From assembly GCA_021741075.1 (NCBI GenBank), contig JAIOYO010000021.1, positions 1 to 57,570 of the forward strand: a stretch of 57,570 nucleotides of DNA, read 5' to 3'. The stretch is from Flavobacteriales bacterium (lineage in GTDB: Bacteria > Bacteroidota > Bacteroidia > UBA10329). Of this stretch, positions 53,796-57,570 are shown piece by piece; the stretch's first letter is position 1, and every line of letters starts with the position of its first letter. The position numbers were made by a program, and so were the translations under genes. Under the pieces are notes generated by a model. The model had not been told where the DNA came from and made no database searches. It saw only the letters and a program-made list of their open reading frames with translations.

Positions 53796-54392
53796 TTAGT
53801 TAACGGTTATTAATTCGACCTCAAAAATAAGTGTTGCAAACGGAGGAATGCTACCTCCCGCTCCATTCTCTCCATACGCAAGTGTATACGGAATAAAAAG
53901 TTCCCATTTATCACCTTCTTTCATCATAGGAAGGGCTTCTTGCCAGCCTTGTATTACACCGTTCACCGGGAAGGTTGCAGGAGAATTTCGATTAACGGAA
54001 CTATCAAACACAGTTCCATCAATCAATTTACCGTGATAATGCGTGGTTACCCGATCTGTTGGTGCTGGAGATTTTCCAGAACCTGAAGTCATTACGCGGT
54101 ATTGCAATCCACTTGGAGTAACAGTTACTTCTTGACGCTTTGCGTTTTCTTCCAAGAATTTCAATCCTTCTTCCATTACTGGTCCGTGCTTCTCGGCTTG
54201 AATTTTTTCCATGGCGTTTTTCAAGGTTTCATTCACTTCTGGAACTGACAATTTCAGTTCGTTTCTTGAATAGTGGTCTTCCAATGCCGCGCTAAACGCG
54301 CTGTAATCGAAGTCTTCAAATCCTGTTTCTTGGAGGTTCTTGGCAATATTTAGCCCCAGCGCGTAACCTAACCGCTCTTTTTCTGATGTCAT
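53796..54392 (-). CDS. FKBP-type peptidyl-prolyl isomerase, no signal peptide
   Basis: 198 residues, same domain order as its neighbour (helical N-terminal part then FKBP with TTHYHGKLIDGTVFDSS, GVIQGWQEALPMMKEG and LIFEVELI) but no signal peptide, so cytoplasmic. The pair is a tandem duplication with different cell locations. A one-mismatch -7 box (TACTTTCG read leftward, 54417-54410) lies 18 bases before the ATG. Confidence 0.92.
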   Translation of the reverse strand: MTSEKERLGYALGLNIAKNLQETGFEDFDYSAFSAALEDHYSRNELKLSVPEVNETLKNAMEKIQAEKHGPVMEEGLKFLEENAKRQEVTVTPSGLQYRVMTSGSGKSPAPTDRVTTHYHGKLIDGTVFDSSVNRNSPATFPVNGVIQGWQEALPMMKEGDKWELFIPYTLAYGENGAGGSIPPFATLIFEVELITVN

Positions 54393-54459
54393 TAAGAATA
54401 ATTTGCCCGCGAAAGTAGGATTTTAGCCCTTCATAAGGGCGGCCAAAAATTACTAATAC

Positions 54460-54492
54460 ACAAAGGGCACCAACTTGCGTTGATGCCCTTGT
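54460..54492 (-). terminator. hairpin after the transposase-like gene
   Basis: An imperfect stem (AAGGGCA...CAAC at 54463-54474 with GTTG...TGCCCTT at 54479-54490, loop TTGC) lies about 50 bases beyond the leftward stop at 54541. Only short T stretches follow, so a terminator role is moderate. Confidence 0.45.
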
Positions 54493-54540
54493 AAAGGAAG
54501 TTCCAGTTCCAGGTTTGTAGGTGCGAGTCTCTTTTTCCTG

Positions 54541-55032
54541 TTAGGCCACTCGCATAGCCCAAAGCATTATTCGTCCGCCACCGAGTTTCATTACGGGACC
54601 TTTTTCGGCAGTCACTTTTTCAATCAATTGAGCCATCAAATCAATTCCAGTGTTTTGTTGGAATTTATCAAGCAGGCTTCTGAACTTGTTCATCATACTT
54701 GCAGTAGGCACTTCCGAAGAATCGTTGATGGCTAATGCATGACGAACGCGTAGGTCGTTTTTGCATTCGTTAATCAACTGTGCATCTCCCCATCCAAATC
54801 CTGCTTTCATGATAACCATGGCAGCAAGTGTGGTAACTGGCAAAAGGGTTCTAATGCCTTCTTCTGTTAACTCATCGAAATCATACGTTTCGATTTTGTC
54901 TGTTACATGGCTTCTGAATGTGGCGTACCACTCCATTTCCTGTTGGTTCAAATTGTCCATAAAGGAATTGAAGTTTGGATGCGCAATCTCTGGAGAGAGA
55001 CTTTTTACAACTTTCAAGTATGACGTTTTCAT
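54541..55032 (-). CDS. transposase N-terminal-domain-like protein, probably a remnant
   Basis: 163 residues. The middle (LPVTTLAAMVIMKAGFGWGDAQLINECKNDLRVRHAL..., then SEVPTASMMNKFRSLL) follows the pattern of the DUF772-type N-terminal domain of IS5/IS1182-like transposases (a helix choosing, EC..NL.fR..LGL, PdhsT..rFR..L). The C-terminus GGRIMLWAMRVA stops where such enzymes have their first catalytic Asp (xxDSxxV.aNI). No terminal inverted repeats are seen. Either a decayed insertion sequence or a domesticated DNA-binding fragment. It starts 31 bases after panB. Confidence 0.6.
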   Translation of the reverse strand: MKTSYLKVVKSLSPEIAHPNFNSFMDNLNQQEMEWYATFRSHVTDKIETYDFDELTEEGIRTLLPVTTLAAMVIMKAGFGWGDAQLINECKNDLRVRHALAINDSSEVPTASMMNKFRSLLDKFQQNTGIDLMAQLIEKVTAEKGPVMKLGGGRIMLWAMRVA

Positions 55033-55063
55033 AGCTTAGATTTTTAAGGGTCCGTTACTATGA

Positions 55064-55885
55064 TTACGCTACTTTAAGTAATTGCTGTTTAGCTGGAGCG
55101 TATGTTTCTTTTGCCCCTGGGAATGCTTCAGCATGTACATCGGCAGCAAACTGATTTACAGCATCCTTAATTAGGTCAGCGCCATACATGTAGGTTCTAA
55201 CAAACTTAGGTTTGAAATCTGTAGAGAATCCAAGCATGTCTTGAAGAACAAGTGCTTGTCCGTCAACTTCAATACCTGCTCCAACGCCAACTACTGGGAT
55301 AGAAACGGCATCTCTTACAGCAGCTCCAACGTGTTGTGGCACAGCCTCAAGAACAACTGCGATGCAACCAAGTGCTTCTAGTTTTTTCGCTTGTTCAACA
55401 ATCTCAACTTCTTCTTCAAAGCTTTTTCCTTGCACCTTAAATCCACCAATCATGTTGTGGTGGGAAGGTGTAAGACCAATATGTCCGATTGCAGGGATAC
55501 CTGATGAAGAAAGGTGAGCGTAAAGCTCTTCGTTTCCATCAACACCTTCTATCTTAAGAGCGTTTGCTCCCGCTTTGATCAAGGTTTCAACGTTATCCAT
55601 TGTTTCCTTCATTCCCTTTCTGTTGCTCATGAAAGGCATGGCAGCGATCAAGAATTTGTCCTTTGCTCCTTTTCTTACAGCTCTAGTGTGCATAGCAATC
55701 GTTTCAACATCAGAGTTCAACGTGTCCTCATGTCCATGCATTACCATGGCAGAGCAGTCACCAATTAAAATTCCGTTGACATCTGTTTCGTTAAGGATTT
55801 TTGCACTCCAATAGTCGTATGAAGTAACGACAACGAGTTTCTTTCCTTCTGCTTTAAGTTTTTTGAAATTGTTTAATACGCTCAT
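55064..55885 (-). CDS. panB: 3-methyl-2-oxobutanoate hydroxymethyltransferase
   Basis: 273 residues. First step of pantothenate synthesis: 2-oxoisovalerate plus methylene-THF gives ketopantoate. Conserved segments: VVTSYDYWSAKI near 20, GDCSAMVMHGHEDTL near 45 with a metal-binding Asp, ALKIEGVDG near 112, IGHIGLTPS near 135, VLEAVPQHV near 180 and GVGAGIEVDGQALVLQDMLG near 200. All active-site regions are intact. No panC or panD is nearby in the window. Confidence 0.94.
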   Translation of the reverse strand: MSVLNNFKKLKAEGKKLVVVTSYDYWSAKILNETDVNGILIGDCSAMVMHGHEDTLNSDVETIAMHTRAVRKGAKDKFLIAAMPFMSNRKGMKETMDNVETLIKAGANALKIEGVDGNEELYAHLSSSGIPAIGHIGLTPSHHNMIGGFKVQGKSFEEEVEIVEQAKKLEALGCIAVVLEAVPQHVGAAVRDAVSIPVVGVGAGIEVDGQALVLQDMLGFSTDFKPKFVRTYMYGADLIKDAVNQFAADVHAEAFPGAKETYAPAKQQLLKVA

Positions 55886-55973
55886 GACTTTTAGGTTTTG
55901 TGCTTCTTGGTGGTCAGGCCAATTGGCGGGTGATTTTTTTAGTTTTTGTTTCGGTTGTTCCGATTTGTTGATT

Positions 55974-56000
55974 CAAAGGTGCAGCACCATTATATAATGG
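55974..56000 (-). promoter_or_regulatory. panB promoter and 14-bp palindrome
   Basis: Read leftward CACCTTTG (55981-55974) is one mismatch from TAnnTTTG. Immediately upstream, CCATTATATAATGG (55987-56000) is a perfect 14-bp palindrome lying between the -7 element and a TTG at the -33 side. This is where a repressor operator would sit. Confidence 0.45.
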
Positions 56001-56295
56001 ACATCAAGACTTACATGCATATTGAACAATCAAAAAACAATTAAATCATCCAAAACCCTTTATTCATAAGGCTTTTATCGATTCCATAATTTACTAAAAC
56101 ACATCGTAAATAAAATAGACAAACGACTGTAACCTTTCTATGAACGGCAATTTGAGCCGATGAATGAGTCTCTTTTGGAGTCGAACGATGTGTTACGCTT
56201 TACGCATGCTACAAGCCAGTGCAGATAGATTACTCTGATGGTTACTTCTATATGAATCTCCCTTTCTCACAGCATCTCTGTACCAGAAAAAAGCC

Positions 56296-56330
56296 ACAAA
56301 AAAAACCCTCCCATTTTCATGGAAGGGCTT
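56296..56330 (-). terminator. intrinsic terminator of the gene at 56362-56892
   Basis: Stem CCCTCCCAT (56306-56314) and ATGGAAGGG (56319-56327), one mismatch, loop TTTC. Read leftward it is followed by eight or nine Ts, about 35 bases beyond the stop. Confidence 0.85.
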
Positions 56331-56361
56331 CAATTACCTTTAAAAGGTCTTTCTATTATTC

Positions 56362-56892
56362 TCAGATATTTCTTCCGATTCCGAAGATTTTAAGCTCTAC
56401 AACCCATTTGTTTAGCTCGCGTTGATTGTACATATACAGCTCAACCTTCACCTTCTTACCTTTCTTATCTTCTTTTAAAATGAACTTTTTGTACTCCGTG
56501 TCTTCTAAGAAGATATCGTTGGTCTTATCTTTTTCAGTTGCTACCCATCCTTCTCCCAAACAAGCGGTAATGTTGTTTTTTAGACTTTCATAGGTGGATG
56601 CCAACTCAGAAGAATACATACGACTATCCGCCAAGTAGCTAACTGCCTCAGGATACATTTCATCTGCAGTAATCAGCATTTCTACGCCCGACTTAAATTC
56701 AACAGTAGATTTATTATATGGCTTAGCAACTCCACGAATATCAATTGTTGTCTCTTCACCTCTTAGTTCCTTAAAGTATTCTTGTGATGCTGTAACTACT
56801 TTTTTGAGATTCTCACACGTAGCATCATCCTGAGCGTTGACCGCTATTGGGGAAGCAAAAGCAACAACAAATCCGAGTAAATAGGTTTTCAT
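56362..56892 (-). CDS. small secreted protein of unknown function
   Basis: 176 residues with a Sec signal peptide (KTYLLGFVVAFASPIAVNAQ, cleaved about residue 20). The mature protein is charged, with two Cys (CENLKK and ITACLGEG) that may form a disulfide, a helical first half and a beta-like second half (KKVKVELYMYNQRELNKWVVELKIFGIGR). I do not recognise the family. Periplasmic or outer-membrane location is likely. Confidence 0.75.
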   Translation of the reverse strand: MKTYLLGFVVAFASPIAVNAQDDATCENLKKVVTASQEYFKELRGEETTIDIRGVAKPYNKSTVEFKSGVEMLITADEMYPEAVSYLADSRMYSSELASTYESLKNNITACLGEGWVATEKDKTNDIFLEDTEYKKFILKEDKKGKKVKVELYMYNQRELNKWVVELKIFGIGRNI

Positions 56893-56967
56893 TGATAGGT
56901 CTTTAAAATGAATCGTTAAAGTTACAAATTGAACTGCTCAATGCAAGGCAATTAACATGCCACTCAA

Positions 56968-57570
56968 CTATTTTGGCTTTTTACTTAGCAACCTACTAAG
57001 ACCTGCAGCTGCCTTTTCATAGTTCGGATTCAACTGAATGGCATAGGAATATTCGGCTTTTGCTTTGACTACATCACCTTTAGCCTCGTAGCATAAACCA
57101 CGCATATACACTGCTTGGAAGTACTTTGGATCTACTTTCACTGCTTGTTCAAAATTTTGCAATGCTTCATCATACAACTGTAAATACTGGTACTGAATGT
57201 ATCCCATATTATAATAGGCTGTTCGATAAGTGCTATCCAGTTCCAAAATGTGTGTGTAAGTTTCCAATGCCTCATTAAGTCTGTCCGATTGCTGGTACTG
57301 CATTCCAAGTGCGTAGAGCGCGTCCATTCCGCCTGGACGAATATTAAGCGCACTTTTCAAGTATTGCTCGGCTAAAGGATTCTTCTTGGCCCAATGCAAA
57401 ACACCTAACTCAACAAATGCATCGTAGTTATCTGGGTTTTCGGTCGTGGCCTCCAAATAATTATGAATGGCCATTGTCGTGTCACCTAACTCTTTGAAGC
57501 AAAGACCTTTTATCATAAAGGGACGGTCATCCTGGGCATCTATTCGCAACATTTGGTTCGCGTAATTGAT
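56968..57570 (-). CDS. TPR repeat protein (C-terminal part)
   Basis: The reading frame is open to the window edge; about 200 residues are visible and the start lies outside. At least five tetratricopeptide repeats are seen, each with the W/L-G-Y-A-F-A-P pattern (ALYALGMQYQQSDRLNEALETYTHILELDS, then AYYNMGYIQYQ..., AVYMRGLCYEAKGD...). TPRs form protein-binding superhelices; no other domain can be seen. An ATG at 57552 is in frame but is not taken as the start. Confidence 0.85.
   Translation of the reverse strand: MNYANQMLRIDAQDDRPFMIKGLCFKELGDTTMAIHNYLEATTENPDNYDAFVELGVLHWAKKNPLAEQYLKSALNIRPGGMDALYALGMQYQQSDRLNEALETYTHILELDSTYRTAYYNMGYIQYQYLQLYDEALQNFEQAVKVDPKYFQAVYMRGLCYEAKGDVVKAKAEYSYAIQLNPNYEKAAAGLSRLLSKKPK

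Larger units (their letters stand above)
55886..56361. other. 476-base intergenic region upstream of panB
   Basis: Holds the panB leader (with GCCAATTGGC at 55918-55927), the panB -7 element and palindrome listed separately, an AT-rich stretch without features at about 56002-56295, and the terminator of the leftward gene at 56362. A 22-codon frame starting at 56159 has no supporting signal. Confidence 0.6.

Noticed and set aside
56159..56227. 22-codon frame in the panB-upstream gap
   Set aside because: No promoter, no ribosome site and no recognisable sequence; too short to support.

Overview
The window is chromosomal DNA from a Bacteroidota bacterium, most likely a flavobacterial or cryomorphacean-type marine or freshwater heterotroph; the exact genus cannot be read from the sequence. 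The evidence is promoter elements of the Bacteroidota type (TTG, about 20 bases, then TAnnTTTG), almost no Shine-Dalgarno sequences, type IX secretion (T9SS) C-terminal sorting domains, BatA, PgpH-type HD and RadC/RsfS/FtsH/CdsA/Psd gene orders of that phylum, and a fused ccoN-ccoO cbb3 oxidase. The window starts inside rpsT and ends inside a TPR protein gene.

Layout. 1-11.7 kb is core genome: rpsT, radC, wecB with a polysaccharide deacetylase, upp, a small membrane protein, a YjjG-type nucleotidase, then a leftward operon rsfS-ftsH-DUF2007-cdsA-psd, divergent birA, and a DEAD-box helicase. 11.9-24.1 kb is more accessory: a large secreted LamG/T9SS protein, a LytTR regulator with its propeller-type sensor kinase separated by a dispersed palindromic repeat, a carboxypeptidase-regulatory-domain protein, a 42-bp tandem repeat array, a tiny XRE regulator with a structured leader, a TonB-C-terminal protein and a prolyl oligopeptidase. 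24.5-34 kb carries an NlpC/P60 peptidase, thiolase, PgpH-like HD phosphohydrolase, BatA protein, a dihydroorotase homologue that lacks its metal-binding HxH, ribBA and tRNA-Lys(TTT).

34.1-50.7 kb is a large leftward respiratory module: PAS histidine kinase, a receiver-Crp/Fnr fusion regulator, ccoI, (two inserted rightward genes, DUF1800 and DUF1501), ccoS, ccoNO, ccoQ, ccoP, ccoG, fixH, a SafE/DsbD_2-type membrane protein and hemN. This encodes a microaerobic cbb3 cytochrome oxidase, its copper loading and assembly factors, and oxygen-independent haem synthesis. I found four Crp/Fnr-family TGA-N6-TCA palindromes in the promoters of ccoI, ccoS and ccoG; in ccoG, and by one reading in ccoS, a site lies 33 bp from a -7 element, the class II activator distance. 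The regulator gene just upstream has a DNA-recognition helix that keeps the Glu and Arg that read TGA but not the residue that fixes the outer base, matching the variable outer base of the sites. I consider this self-contained kinase/REC-Crp/cbb3 circuit the most interesting system in the window.

50.8-57.6 kb holds an M42 aminopeptidase, a protein with a DVDDTA motif like class II terpene cyclases, two tandem FKBP isomerases, a truncated transposase-like protein, panB with a 14-bp palindrome in its promoter, a small secreted protein and a partial TPR protein.
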